DNA of 64,000 bases from JAEUHO01 sp046350655 (GTDB taxonomy: Bacteria; Planctomycetota; PLA2; JAEUHO01), in the NCBI GenBank assembly GCA_046350655.1, contig JAXMAB010000006.1, forward strand, positions 310,001 through 374,000, written 5' to 3'. This document shows, one piece after another, positions 15,888-24,633 of the stretch (within the stretch, counting starts at the first letter, position 1; each line of letters begins with the position of its first letter). The notes under the pieces were generated by a model. That model was not told the origin of the DNA and ran no database searches. It was given only the letters and a program-made list of their open reading frames with translations. The translations under genes and the position numbers were made by a program.

Positions 15888-18800
15888 CCTCCAACGAGGA
15901 CTTCCTGTTCGCCCAGGAGGCGGTGGCCGCCGGCTTCGTCACCGACGCGCAGGTCAAGGAGGCGCTCGAGCTCCAGCGCCGGATGGCCGACGACCTGCAC
16001 CTCGACGAACGGTTGAGCGTCCTGCTCGTCAAGCGCGGCTACCTCGCCGAGGAGCAGGCCCGCCGCGTCTACGCGAAGCTCCAGCCCGACAAGGGCGGCC
16101 CCGGCCAGATCCACGGCTACCGGCTCCTCGAGGTGCTGGGCCGGGGCGCCATGGGCACGGTCTACCGCGCGCTCCACCTCGGCCTCAACCGCGAGGTGGC
16201 GGTCAAGATCCTGCGCCCGGACCTCGCGGGCGACCGCACGCAGGTCGAGCGGCTGAAGGCCGAGGCCGCGATGCTCGCGAGCCTCGACCACCCGAACATC
16301 GTGCGCGCCCTCGACGCGGGCGAGAGCAACGGGTTCCCGTACGTCGTGATGGAGCTCGTCGAGGGCGAGACGCTCCGCGACCGGCTCCGCCGCGAGGGCC
16401 GCCTGCCCGAGGACGAGGCGCTCCGCATCACCCGCGGCCTCGCCGACGCGCTCGAGCGGGCCCGCCGCATGGGCGTGGTGCACCGCGACGTGAAGCCCGG
16501 CAACATCCTGATGTCGCGGTCGGGCCAGCCGAAGCTCATGGACCTCGGCCTCGCGAAGGGGCCCATCGACCTCGGGCTCACCCAGCACGGCGCGACGGTC
16601 GGCACGCCGCAGTACATCTCGCCGGAGCAGGCCCTCGACCCGCGCAAGGCCGACACGCGCAGCGACATCTACTCGCTCGGCGCCACGCTCTACGCCATGC
16701 TCGCCGGGCAGCCGCCCTTCGACGGCGCGACGCTCGCCGAGATCCTGACGAAGGTGCTCTACGAGGTCCCGGTGCCGGTGCGCTCGCTGCGCCCGGAGGT
16801 CTCGCCCGAGACCGGCTACCTCGTCGAGCGGATGATGCTCCGCGACGCCGCGCTGCGCTACCGCACGCCCGCGCAGGTCGTGGCCGACATCGACCGGCTC
16901 ACGCAGGGCGCGTCGATCCTGCCGCCCGGGTTCACCGGCAACTGGGAGGCGTTCCTGCTGCGCAAGCAGGTGCGCAAGACCACGCTCCTCGTGGCGACCG
17001 GCGTCGCGGCGGGCCTCCTCGTGGCCGGCGGCTGGAAGCTCGTCACCGACTGGCGGCAGGACCGCCGGCAGGAGGCCGAGTTCCAGCGGATGTGGGAGTT
17101 CGACCGCCAGCACCCGAACCCGCTCTCGACGCCCGACGACGTCGAGCGGGAGGTCTCGCGCAAGGAGCTGGTGCTCGCGGAGGCGAAGCGCGTGGGGGCG
17201 CCGCAGGTCGCCGAGCTGCGGCTCGAGCTCCAACGCCTGCGCGAGGAGCAGGCGCGCTGCGTCGAGCTGCGCCGGCTCCTCGACGGCACGGTCGCGGGCC
17301 TCGAGAAGGACGGCCAGCACGCGGCGGCGCAGGCGGCGCTCCGCGCGTTCTACGAGAAGTCGAAGGGCGTCGCGAAGCAGGCCGCGGGCGAGCGCCTCGG
17401 GCACATCGTCGCGGCGAGCGACGCCGCGCTCGACCTCGAGGCGCGGCGCCGCTTCCCGAGCACGCCCCGCGACGTGGACGACCTCGCGTCGCGCGCCGAG
17501 GACTGGGCGACGAAGGTCGCGGGCGCCTACGCGCGGTCCGGCGCCCAGGCGCTCGCGGCGGAGCTCGCGGAGCGGGCCAGCGTGGCCGCGCAGCGCATCC
17601 GCGCGAAGGTCGTCGAGATGGCCGCCGAGGCCTCCGACGAGGTCGTCGCGCGCGGCGTCGAGGGCCTGCGGTTCGCCGAGACGATCCGCGTCGTCGAGCG
17701 CGCGCGCGAGGTGGCGGTCGCGACCGCGGTCGAGCTCGGCGAGCCGCTCACCGTCGGCGACCCGTACGTCGTCGGCGCGGCCCTGCTCACGAAGCTCGCG
17801 TCGGACCCGTTCGAGCAGCGCCGGCGCGAGCTCGACGACCGCGTGGGCGCGATGGCGGTCGCGGTGCGCGACGACGCGTACGAGCGCTGGAAGCGCGGCG
17901 ACGTGGACGGCGCGCTCACGGCCCTCGCCACGTTCGAGGAGGCGGCGGGGAAGGAGACCGCCCACGGCGCGGCCTACCCGCAGCTCGCCCTCGACGCGCG
18001 GCAGCTCCACGACGAGATCACCAACGCGACGCAGACGGCCCGCAACGCCGCGCGGCGCGCGCTGGACGCGCTCGCGTCCGACGTGATCGCCGCCGTGCAG
18101 CGCGGCGACCTCGCCGCCGCGGACGCGCTCCTCGCGCAAGCTGCCGCCGACGCGGAACGCCTGCGCCCCGTCGCCGCCGGCGTGGCCGAGCTCGCGCGCG
18201 TCCCCGACGCGCTGCGCGGCGTCGAGACCGGCGCCGTCAACGCCCTGCCCGCTCGTCGCGGCCGCGACGAGCGCAGCTGGCTCCCGACGCTGCGCTTCGT
18301 CGACGGCGCCGAGCCGGAGCCGCGCGTCGAGATCCTCGCGGTGGACCCGCGCGCCCGCACCTTCGACTACCAGACCCACCGCGGCGGCGGCACCCAGGTC
18401 CCGACGAAGGGCCGCCCGGTCGCGTCCATCGCCGACGACGACCTCCTCGCGCTCGCGGGCCTCGACGCCACCGGCACCGACGCGGCGTGGCTGCGCGGCG
18501 TCCTCGCCCTCCGGCGCTTCGCGCCCGCGAAGGACGACCTCTACGGCCCGATCGCGGCGCTCGACGAGGTCCTCGCCCAGTTCCGCGCGGCCGGCGTCGA
18601 GGCGGCGTCGCCGCTCGCGGCGTGGGCCGCGGCCGACCGCGAGCGCCGCGTCGCCCTGGCCGAGCGCAGCGAGGCGGAGGCCGCGCAGCGCCTCGCGACG
18701 GGCCGGCGCGCGATGGCCGCGGGCGAGTACGGGGCCGCGTTCTACCAGTTCCGCGCCCTCGTGGACCCGAGCGTGGACGCGGGGAGCCTCCTCACGCGGA

Positions 18801-19723
18801 CCAAGGAGGCGGCGAAGGCCGAGGCCTACGTCCGCGAGCAGCTCCGCGTCATCGAGCAGGTCGTCAAGGTCGGCACGCTGCAGCTGTTCTGGCCGTCCGC
18901 GAAGATCTCCGCCGTCAACCCCGGCACCGACGCCCTCGACGTCGAGGCCGTCTTCGGCTTCGAGGACGACACGCCGCTCAAGGCTTCCTTCCTCGCCGGC
19001 TGGGCCCGCGTCGAGGTCGCCCCGAGCAGCGCGGACCGCGTCGTGACGCCCGGCGAGAAGCCGCCGCGCGCGCTGCGCCTGCTCCCCGGCGCCGGCCGCG
19101 AGACCGTCGCGGACCGGCCGCTCGTCCTCGCGTCGCCGTTCGTCGCGAACGCGCCGCGCAGCCTCGAGTTCCGCTACTTCGCCGAGAGCCCCTTCGCCCT
19201 CGCCATCGACCTCGACGGCGTGCAGGTGGCGATCCTCTCCGACGACCCCCAGCTCTACCCGTTCCCGCCCGACGTGCCCCGCCTCCCCGACGAGGCCGCC
19301 CCGCCGAAGTACGACGTCTACGGCCACGGCCGCGGGATCCGGTTCCGCGCCGCCACCGAGCTCACCGACCCCGCGCGCTGGGGCTGGGACGACCTCCACC
19401 AGGGCCGCCACTTCGTCCCCCCGAACGTCAACAGCCCCACGGTGAAGCGCGAGCTCTCGGGCCGCGCGTTCGCGTTCCGCGCGCAGGAGCGCCCGTACCG
19501 CGTCCGCCTGACGTGGCACCCCGAACGCGGCGCCGAGCTGTACGTCGACGACGAGCTGCGCGCCTCGGACCGCAGCGAGGCCGTCCGCGCCGCGCGTCCG
19601 TCGGGCCGCCTCCAGGTCCTGCTGCTCACCTCCGGCGTCATCGACGACCTCAAGGTCCGCGGCCGCGTCGACGAGGCGTGGCTCGCGGCGCACCGGCCCG
19701 CGCCGCCCACGGGCGCGAAGTAG
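15884..19723 (+). CDS. Transmembrane Ser/Thr protein kinase with giant extracytoplasmic region
   Basis: 1279 residues. Residues 1-65 form a small helical module (EAVAAGFVTDAQVKEALELQ). The kinase domain (about 78-350) has GRGAMGTVY, the VAVK lysine, catalytic HRDVKPGN (His200, Asp202) and DLG in place of DFG, a common bacterial variant. One membrane helix follows (about 366-388). Outside lies a coiled-coil-rich stretch to about 1000, then a beta-rich concanavalin/LamG-like domain (about 1010-1265). It probably senses something outside the membrane and phosphorylates targets inside; the FHA proteins at 8.4 and 20.0 kb are candidate readers. Confidence 0.88.
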   Translation: MTSNEDFLFAQEAVAAGFVTDAQVKEALELQRRMADDLHLDERLSVLLVKRGYLAEEQARRVYAKLQPDKGGPGQIHGYRLLEVLGRGAMGTVYRALHLGLNREVAVKILRPDLAGDRTQVERLKAEAAMLASLDHPNIVRALDAGESNGFPYVVMELVEGETLRDRLRREGRLPEDEALRITRGLADALERARRMGVVHRDVKPGNILMSRSGQPKLMDLGLAKGPIDLGLTQHGATVGTPQYISPEQALDPRKADTRSDIYSLGATLYAMLAGQPPFDGATLAEILTKVLYEVPVPVRSLRPEVSPETGYLVERMMLRDAALRYRTPAQVVADIDRLTQGASILPPGFTGNWEAFLLRKQVRKTTLLVATGVAAGLLVAGGWKLVTDWRQDRRQEAEFQRMWEFDRQHPNPLSTPDDVEREVSRKELVLAEAKRVGAPQVAELRLELQRLREEQARCVELRRLLDGTVAGLEKDGQHAAAQAALRAFYEKSKGVAKQAAGERLGHIVAASDAALDLEARRRFPSTPRDVDDLASRAEDWATKVAGAYARSGAQALAAELAERASVAAQRIRAKVVEMAAEASDEVVARGVEGLRFAETIRVVERAREVAVATAVELGEPLTVGDPYVVGAALLTKLASDPFEQRRRELDDRVGAMAVAVRDDAYERWKRGDVDGALTALATFEEAAGKETAHGAAYPQLALDARQLHDEITNATQTARNAARRALDALASDVIAAVQRGDLAAADALLAQAAADAERLRPVAAGVAELARVPDALRGVETGAVNALPARRGRDERSWLPTLRFVDGAEPEPRVEILAVDPRARTFDYQTHRGGGTQVPTKGRPVASIADDDLLALAGLDATGTDAAWLRGVLALRRFAPAKDDLYGPIAALDEVLAQFRAAGVEAASPLAAWAAADRERRVALAERSEAEAAQRLATGRRAMAAGEYGAAFYQFRALVDPSVDAGSLLTRTKEAAKAEAYVREQLRVIEQVVKVGTLQLFWPSAKISAVNPGTDALDVEAVFGFEDDTPLKASFLAGWARVEVAPSSADRVVTPGEKPPRALRLLPGAGRETVADRPLVLASPFVANAPRSLEFRYFAESPFALAIDLDGVQVAILSDDPQLYPFPPDVPRLPDEAAPPKYDVYGHGRGIRFRAATELTDPARWGWDDLHQGRHFVPPNVNSPTVKRELSGRAFAFRAQERPYRVRLTWHPERGAELYVDDELRASDRSEAVRAARPSGRLQVLLLTSGVIDDLKVRGRVDEAWLAAHRPAPPTGAK

Positions 19724-19801
19724 CGGGCCCGCCGCGCCCGCGGCGTCGCCCGGCGCGGCGGCGGCGCCGATCGTCGTGAGCGCGGTCGCACACCGGGGGA
19801 C

Positions 19802-19811
19802 GCGAGGCCCG
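19802..19811. repeat. Dispersed GCGAGGCCCG copy 3' of the kinase
   Basis: Located 78 bp past the kinase stop with flanks GGGAC and GCCGCCGGC. The 238-bp gap to the FHA gene shows no other clear feature. Confidence 0.5.
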
Positions 19812-19961
19812 GCCGCCGGCGGCCCCGCCGGCCGGGCCCCGCCGTCGCAAGGGCCGCGGGAACAAGCGGTTCGGCGCCGTCGTCGGAGGCCCGTGGTGTT
19901 CCGGCCCCGCGCTTGCTGCGCGAGGGTCGGGGGTGCGCGACGGACCGACGAACGACCTGCC

Positions 19962-20402
19962 ATGATCCAGCTCACGACCGACGGACCCCGGTACGACGAC
20001 CGCCACTACCTGCGCCTCGCCGGGCGCGACGGGCTGACCCGGGGCGAGAGCCTCAAGATCAGCCTCGGGGAGGTGGTGGTGGTCGGCCGCAGCCGCGCGT
20101 GCGACCTCTCGCTGAAGAAGACGCCGCGCTACCTCTGCGACGACGGCGAGCGCGCGCGTATCCAGGCCTCGCTGCCGTTCCGCGCGACGAGCCGCCGGCA
20201 CGTGCGCCTCGCGTACGTGGCGCCGGACGTCGTCGAGGTGACGAACCTGTCGCCCAACGGCACGCTGGTGGACGGCTTCCGCGTCGACCGCGTGCTCCTC
20301 ACCGACGTGCGGACGGCGACCCACGAGATCCGGCTCGGCGCCCACGGCGACGTCCTCGTGCTCGCCTGCGGCAGCGTCGAGCTCGACGTCACCGCCGCCT
20401 GA
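19962..20402 (+). CDS. FHA-domain protein
   Basis: 146 residues that are almost entirely one FHA domain: VVVVGRSRACDLSLKK, then the conserved TSRRHVRLAYV (Ser and His of the phosphothreonine pocket) and NLSPNGTLVDG. FHA domains bind phosphothreonine. Following directly after the kinase gene, it is a likely reader or substrate of that kinase (inference). ATG 19962 is chosen over a longer in-frame extension because the domain begins there. Confidence 0.8.
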   Translation: MIQLTTDGPRYDDRHYLRLAGRDGLTRGESLKISLGEVVVVGRSRACDLSLKKTPRYLCDDGERARIQASLPFRATSRRHVRLAYVAPDVVEVTNLSPNGTLVDGFRVDRVLLTDVRTATHEIRLGAHGDVLVLACGSVELDVTAA

Positions 20403-20497
20403 CGGCGGCCTCGCGGGCCCCGTCGTCCCGGGCGCGGGGTCCGCCGATCCGTCCCGGCATCCCCCGGCGGGCCCGGCGACTTCCGTCGGGCCCTCCG

Positions 20498-20503
20498 TAC
20501 ACT
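20498..20503 (+). promoter_or_regulatory. -10-like box TACACT, leaderless spacing
   Basis: Six nucleotides separate it from ATG 20510. This supports 20510 as the start of the phosphoesterase gene, although the conserved domain is in another frame. Confidence 0.45.
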
Positions 20504-20509
20504 CCGACG

Positions 20510-21497
20510 ATGGCCGCCGTCGTCCCGGAGCCGGTCCTCGTCGCGGTCGTCGCGTACGTCGCGACGGCGGCGGTGTTCGCCGCGGGCCTGCTCCGCGCGC
20601 GCGCGCGCTCGCGCGGCGCGGCCCGCCCGCGCGACCGCGAACCGCGCGCCGCCGGCCCTCGGGGCGCCGGCGCGGATCGCGTTCCTCGGCGACGTGCAGC
20701 GCGGGCTGCGCGAGGTCGCCGGGCCCGTCGTCGACGCGGTGCGCGCCGAGGGCGCCGCGCTGCTCGTGAGCAGCGGCGACCTCGCGAGCCACGGCGAGGC
20801 GCCGTACCACGGGCTCGTCGGCGCGGCCTTCGACCGCGCGGGCCTCGCGGTCCCGTTGTTGATCGCGCCCGGCAACCACGACCTCGAGCGCTCGGGGCAC
20901 GCCGACGGCGCCGAGGGCCGCGCGGCGTTCGAGGCCCTCGTCGGGCCGCGGCGCTTCACGGCGCGCGTGGGCCCGTTGCTCGTCGTCGGCGTGGACGACG
21001 CGATCCACCCGCTCGACGCCGACCTGTGGACCTGGGTCGCGGGCGCGGTGGACGCCCACGCGGGCCCGTGGCTGTTCGTCGGGCACCGTCCGCCGCGGCG
21101 CATGCTCGAGCCCGGGTGCCCGCCCTCGGAGCGGTGCGCGCCGCTGTTCGCGCTGTTCGCCCGCCGGCCGCCGGTCGTCGTGATCAGCGGGCACCTCGAG
21201 CGCGACGCGGAGGCCGAGGTCGACGGCGTGCGGTACGTCGTCAACGCCGAGGGCGGCGACGTCGCCGGCGGCGCGTGGTTCGCGCCGCCGACGTTCCACC
21301 TCCGCGTGGCCGACGTGGACGCGGCGGGCGGGGTCACGCTGCGGCGCCTCGCCCTGCGGCGCCGGACGTCGCTCGCGACCACGCTCGACCAGCTGCTCGT
21401 GCGCGCGTGGTCGTCGGGGCGGCGGTTCCCCGCGCTGCTGTTCGCCGCGCCCGCGAGGGCGCTCGTGCGGCTGGTGCGCGGGCGCGCCGACCCGTAG
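20510..21497 (+). CDS. Membrane-anchored metallophosphoesterase, frameshifted
   Basis: The first frame (from ATG 20510) encodes a signal anchor, VVAYVATAAVFAAGLL. The conserved phosphoesterase is one frame over: FLGDVQRG (first metal Asp), SSGDLASHG, APGNHDLE, GHRPP and SGHLE, ending at 21497. The first motif lies just upstream of the only start in that frame (GTG 20694), so the domain cannot start there. One extra base, or two missing, somewhere in 20590-20650, an alternating GC run, would join the two halves into about 328 residues. It is either a sequencing error or a recent pseudogene. The substrate is unknown. Confidence 0.7.
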
Positions 21498-21511
21498 GCC
21501 GCGGCGCGGGG

Positions 21512-22672
21512 TCAGGGACGCGCGAACGCGCGGACCCGCGCGAAGACGTCGTCCACCTCGAGGCCGGACATGCAGACGGGGTCGGGGCACCAGCGCACGG
21601 CGCAGGGGCGGCAGCCGACGTCGTCGCGCACGAGCACCGGCAGCGGGCCCGCGGTGCCGTCGGGGCGGCGGCCGAACGGGCCGTAGACCTCCGCGTCCTT
21701 GGGCCCGAAGAGGCCGAGGACGGGGACCTCGAGGCCCGCGGCGAGGTGGAGCGGGCCGGTGTCGGCGGCGACGACCGCGCGCGCGCGGGCGAGGAGCGCG
21801 GCGAGCGTCGCGAGGTTCGGGGTCACGAGGCCCGTCGTCGGCACGCCGGCGGCGGCGGCGACGGCCTCGACGAGCGGCTCCTCGCCGGGCGCGCCGGTCA
21901 GCACGACGGCCGCGCCGGTCTCGCGGACGATGCGGGCCGCGAGCGCGGCGAAGCGGTCCGTGGGCCACCGCTTGAACGCGCCGAAGCGGCTCGTGCCCGG
22001 GTGCAGCACGACGAAGCCGCGCGACGCGAGGCCCCGCTCGCCCAGCGCGCGTTCGACCCAGGCCGCGGCGTCGCCGTCGGGCGCGACCGGCGCCACGCCG
22101 CCGCCCGCGAACGGGAGCGCGCGGCCCGCGACGACGCCGAGGACGCGCAGCGCCCGCTCGACCCGGTGGCGGACGTCGCGGGGCACCGCGACGCGGCGGT
22201 TCACGAAGAACCCGTTGCCCTCGCGCGCGTCGCCCGACGCGAGGCCCACGCGGACCGGCGCGCCCGCGGCGGCGCTCCACAGGCCGGACTTCAGGTTGCC
22301 CTGGAGGTCCACGACGGCGTCGTAGCGGCGGCGCAGGAGCCGCGCGACGAAGCGGAGCATGTCGAGGAGCGTGCCGGGGACGGAGAGCGGCCGCCGCATC
22401 GTGCGCCGCCACCGGGCGCGGGGCACGACGTGGACCGCCGCGAGGTCGGGGTGACCCTCGAGGAGGGCCGCGGCGCGGTCCTCGACGAGCCAGTCCACGG
22501 CGACGTCGGGACGCGCCGCCGCGAGCGCGTGCACCGCGGGGAGCGCGTGCAGGACGTCGCCGACGGCGGACAGCCGCACGACGAGGACCCGCCGCGGCCC
22601 GCGGCGCCGGCGCGCCCGCGGCGCGAGCGGCGGCAGGTCGAGCGCGGCGGGGGAGGCCTCGGGCGGCGTCAC
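21512..22672 (-). CDS. waaC: Lipopolysaccharide heptosyltransferase I (GT9)
   Basis: 386 residues. VLVVRLSAVGDVLHALPAV is the classic WaaC opening, and later motifs are LHPGTSRFGAFKRWP and AADTGPLHLAAGLEVPVLGLFGPKD. The enzyme adds the first L-glycero-D-manno-heptose to Kdo of the LPS core in the cytoplasm. The start is GTG 22672, with GGGGAG about 10 nt upstream; a longer open extension to 23029 is not conserved. A Cys-rich tail (CRPCAVRWCPDPVCMSG) resembles that of other GT9 enzymes. It converges on the phosphoesterase with only 14 bp between. Confidence 0.88.
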   Translation of the reverse strand: MTPPEASPAALDLPPLAPRARRRRGPRRVLVVRLSAVGDVLHALPAVHALAAARPDVAVDWLVEDRAAALLEGHPDLAAVHVVPRARWRRTMRRPLSVPGTLLDMLRFVARLLRRRYDAVVDLQGNLKSGLWSAAAGAPVRVGLASGDAREGNGFFVNRRVAVPRDVRHRVERALRVLGVVAGRALPFAGGGVAPVAPDGDAAAWVERALGERGLASRGFVVLHPGTSRFGAFKRWPTDRFAALAARIVRETGAAVVLTGAPGEEPLVEAVAAAAGVPTTGLVTPNLATLAALLARARAVVAADTGPLHLAAGLEVPVLGLFGPKDAEVYGPFGRRPDGTAGPLPVLVRDDVGCRPCAVRWCPDPVCMSGLEVDDVFARVRAFARP

Positions 22673-22854
22673 GTCCCGTAGGCTCCCCTCGCGCCGCGCC
22701 GGATCCAAGGGCCGTGAGACCTCCCCCGGGTCGCATGCCCGCCCACCGGTGCCGGACACCGAAGGGCGCGATGGGGACTTTCGTCCCGGAAATCGACCGT
22801 TACGACCGGGGAACCTGACGTTACGGGGGGGCGTCCCATCCCGGGGCGGTTGGC

Positions 22855-22860
22855 TACACT
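22855..22860 (+). promoter_or_regulatory. -10-like box TACACT
   Basis: GGTTGGCTACACT lies 41 nt before GTG 22902, in a gap where the upstream sequence (GACGTTACGG) is AT-richer than average. Confidence 0.4.
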
Positions 22861-22901
22861 CTTGGTTTCCCCCGGTGCCCGGGCCGGTGGTGGGAGATCC
22901 C

Positions 22902-24053
22902 GTGCGGATGCGACGACGTCTCGCTGCGCTCCTGTTCTGCTCCGGGATCGGGCTGTCGGCGCCCGCGGTCCCGCCCGCCTCCGCCGCGGGCGAGGTGCCC
23001 CTCGACAAGTTCTTCAAGGGCGCGGTCATCGGTCTCGAGGGCGCGAAGATCCGGCTCCGCTACGACTTCTCCTCCGCGGAGCAGATGGCCGACTGGCCGA
23101 ACGGGCAGCCGTTCAACGTGATGCCCGACCCCACGACGAGCACCGGCGTCGCCGAGGGGCGCATGTACGTCCGCGGGATGATCGGCGTGCGCCACGTCGC
23201 CGAGTTCGAGGGCGACGTCGCGGTCACCGCGAAGCTGATCCCGGACGGCGTCAAGGACATCGGGTCGTTCGTCTCGAGCCCCGAGCAGGTGGACGACTAC
23301 GCCACGTACTCCATCGCGGAGACGTACTGGCACGAGTGGGACAAGAAGCCGGGCGGCGAGTCCGGGATGATGAAGTTCGGCAAGCAGTACGCCACCACGA
23401 CGAAGGGCGGCTACACGGGCTTCCGCTACCTCGACTTCCGCCGGCCCACCGTCGACCCCGTCGCCGGCAAGCCGCTCGCCTGGTCGTTCGGTCGCCGCGG
23501 CGACAAGCTCTTCATGACGATGGACGACCTCAAGCTCGACTCCATGGAGCCGGGCAACAAGCTGAAGCTCATGCAGGTCGGCTTCTACGCGATGAAGAGC
23601 AGCATGACGCTCGACGACGTCGTCGTCGAGGGCACGCTGTCGGCGAAGTTCGTCGCGGCGAAGAAGCTGGCGCTCCGCACCGACCGCCCCGTCGTCGACC
23701 AGGCCCCGGCCGGGGCCGACCCGGCCGTCGTCGCCCTCGTCGAGGCCTACAAGGCGGGCAAGGAGAGCGCGACCAAGCTGGTCAGCGTCGTCGGCGACGC
23801 CGCGCGGGCGGACGGCGACCGGGCGGCGGCCGCGGCGGCCCTCAAGGCCGGCCCCAAGAAGGCCCTCCCGGCCGTCGTGGACCTCCTCTACAGCGCCGAC
23901 CTCGGCGCCCGGACCCACGGGATCGACATCGTGAAGGCGCTCGCCGGGAAGACCTACGGGTACGACCCCCGGGGGAGCGACAAGTCCCGGCAGGCCGCCG
24001 TCCGCAAGCTCAACGACGATCTCCCGAAACTCTTGAAGGAGTCGGGGGGTTAG
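22902..24053 (+). CDS. Exported concanavalin/LamG-like protein
   Basis: 383 residues with a signal peptide (MRRRLAALLFCSGIGLSAP... cleaved near ASAAGE). Residues about 45-245 form a beta-rich domain: RYDFSSAEQMADW, EFEGDVAVTAKLIPDG, GYTGFRYLDFRRPT and MTMDDLKLDS, like the laminin-G/sugar-binding domains of planctomycete exported proteins. A helical tail follows. The similar C-terminal domain of the 1279-residue kinase is worth noting. GTG 22902 sits 5 nt after GGGAG; ATG 22908 is the alternative. Confidence 0.65.
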   Translation: MRMRRRLAALLFCSGIGLSAPAVPPASAAGEVPLDKFFKGAVIGLEGAKIRLRYDFSSAEQMADWPNGQPFNVMPDPTTSTGVAEGRMYVRGMIGVRHVAEFEGDVAVTAKLIPDGVKDIGSFVSSPEQVDDYATYSIAETYWHEWDKKPGGESGMMKFGKQYATTTKGGYTGFRYLDFRRPTVDPVAGKPLAWSFGRRGDKLFMTMDDLKLDSMEPGNKLKLMQVGFYAMKSSMTLDDVVVEGTLSAKFVAAKKLALRTDRPVVDQAPAGADPAVVALVEAYKAGKESATKLVSVVGDAARADGDRAAAAAALKAGPKKALPAVVDLLYSADLGARTHGIDIVKALAGKTYGYDPRGSDKSRQAAVRKLNDDLPKLLKESGG

Positions 24054-24092
24054 GATGTCGGGGACCGGTCTGGTCTCCGCTGGAGAGTGCCC

Positions 24093-24518
24093 ATGCGCAA
24101 GTCCCTCGTCCTCGCCGCGCTCGCGGTCGTGTCCCTCGTCGCGGTCTCGCCGCTGGCCTACGGCCGCGGCGGCGGCGGCGGCGGCGGTGGGGGCGGCGGC
24201 GGCCGTGGGGGCGGTGGTGCCGGCGGCGGTCGCGGCGGCTTCGGCGGCGGGGGCCGCACGGGCGGCGTCGGCGGCTTCTTCGGCTCCGGCGGGCGCATGG
24301 GCACCGGCACGGGCCAGGGCATGGGCGCCAACCGCTTCTCCGGCAACCGCGGCAACCAGAGCGACTCGGAGCTGCAGGAGCTCGAGGACCGCAAGGCCCT
24401 GATCGCCGAGCGCCGCGGCCGTCTCGCCGACAACGACCGCGCCGCCAACCAGGAGGCCCGGCTCGCCGCCGAGCGCCTCGTGGCGACCGGCGAGGCCGCG
24501 GGCATCGCGACGTTCTGA
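24093..24518 (+). CDS. Small exported glycine-rich protein
   Basis: 141 residues. A signal peptide (MRKSLVLAALAVVSLVAVSPLAYG) is followed by a nearly pure Gly/Arg/Phe tract (about residues 25-90) and a charged helix (ELQELEDRKALIAERRGRLAD) rich in Arg and Glu. No known domain. It is probably a secreted or surface structural protein. GGAG lies 7 nt before the ATG. Gene prediction is supported by the signal peptide and the codon pattern of the helical tail. Confidence 0.65.
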   Translation: MRKSLVLAALAVVSLVAVSPLAYGRGGGGGGGGGGGGRGGGGAGGGRGGFGGGGRTGGVGGFFGSGGRMGTGTGQGMGANRFSGNRGNQSDSELQELEDRKALIAERRGRLADNDRAANQEARLAAERLVATGEAAGIATF

Positions 24519-24566
24519 CGCGTCCGCGCCGGACCGCGCCGCGGCGCGCCGGGTCGCGGAGGCCAC

Positions 24567-24597
24567 CGGGCCTCGCGGTCCCGCTCGCCCGAGCGGG
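24567..24597 (+). repeat. Dispersed repeat joined to a hairpin
   Basis: CGGGCCTCGCGGTCCC (24567-24582) runs into the hairpin CCCGCTCG-CC-CGAGCGGG (24580-24597). The pair lies between the Gly-rich and TPR genes and may terminate the former. Confidence 0.5.
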
Positions 24598-24633
24598 CTC
24601 CCGGCGCGTGAGGGACGCCCTGGGAGGTTGAGC

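Noticed and set aside
15785..19975. A 1396-codon minus-strand open frame opposite the kinase gene
   Set aside because: High GC removes stop codons from shadow frames; the product is a low-complexity Arg/Ala/Glu polymer and the plus strand has clear kinase motifs.
24160..24360. GGC-rich tract of the glycine-rich protein as a possible repeat array or CRISPR
   Set aside because: The repeats are codon-level glycine runs inside a gene with a signal peptide; there are no spacers.
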